Shown here: positions 21,754-21,782 of the stretch, piece after piece
Position numbering within the stretch: the stretch's first letter is position 1
Layout: each line of letters starts with the position of its first letter
Position numbers and translations under genes: made by a program
Notes under the pieces: generated by a model
The model's database searches: none
What the model was told of the DNA's origin: nothing
The model's input: only the letters and a program-made list of their open reading frames with translations
Source: a virus
IMG/VR virus record: IMGVR_UViG_3300032236_001192
Span: 1 to 21,782 of that record
DNA: 21,782 bases
Reading direction: 5' to 3' (one strand)

Positions 21754-21782
21754 ATGTCAGAACAAAATGAATTTGTACCAGA
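21754..21782 (+). CDS. start of a downstream gene (partial)
   Basis: ATG lies five bases after AAAGGAG (21742-21748), and the frame stays open to the window end (MSEQNEFVP...). Only nine residues are seen, so no function can be given. From its position it could be another tail-tip protein or the first gene of a lysis module. Confidence 0.65.

Noticed and set aside
1-21782. tRNA genes, CRISPR arrays, insertion sequences or attachment sites
   Set aside because: No cloverleaf-like sequence, regularly spaced repeats, transposase or integrase gene was seen. Gene density leaves almost no non-coding space, and the longest gap is 104 bases (3469-3572).

Overview
The window looks like part of the late structural region of a tailed double-stranded DNA phage (Caudoviricetes) with a long, non-contractile tail (siphovirus type). 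It is AT-rich, by eye roughly one third G+C. Every supported gene is on the + strand, and genes are tightly packed with TAATG or GTGA overlaps or directly abutting stop and start codons. Shine-Dalgarno sequences are good, and TTG or GTG starts are used as well as ATG. No sheath gene is visible, and the tape measure gene is very long. The host cannot be named. Codon use, SD sites and TATAAT-type promoters fit a low-G+C bacterium. The gene order resembles siphophages of Gram-positive and actinobacterial hosts, but free phage and prophage cannot be told apart here.

Layout. Positions 1-2649 hold the tail end of an upstream gene and four head-tail joining proteins: adaptor, head closure, HK97-gp10-like neck protein and tail terminator. 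Positions 2650-3520 hold a 90-base leader, the major tail protein and a strong hairpin terminator. Positions 3538-4189 hold an extended -10 promoter and the tail assembly chaperone pair. The longer chaperone is made by a -1 ribosomal frameshift at C CCA AAC (3869-3875), followed after 7 bases by a 15-bp hairpin. Positions 4190-13177 encode a 2,995-residue tape measure protein. Positions 13177-18248 encode a distal-tail-like protein and a 1,520-residue tail hub with an inserted lectin-like domain. Positions 18250-21723 hold a second promoter and three tail-tip or fibre genes, the last ending in a self-cleaving S74-type chaperone. A further gene starts at 21754 and runs off the window.

The gene products should work in order: the connector closes the filled head, the terminator caps the tube, the chaperones coat the tape measure while the major tail protein polymerises, and the hub and fibres form the host-contacting tip.

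Two things stand out. First, the tape measure protein carries about 1,000 residues of apparent cargo between repeated Gly-Gly/PGEFV linkers. One cargo module shows a kinase-like catalytic signature (GNEDLHDEN ... IIDSG). Another is bounded by an exact 25-base direct repeat whose copies are an in-frame 834 bases apart. Second, one fibronectin type III domain appears to be split between two genes (end of 18277-18753, start of 19687-21723), with a complete fibre gene sitting between the halves. The intervening length is an exact multiple of three.
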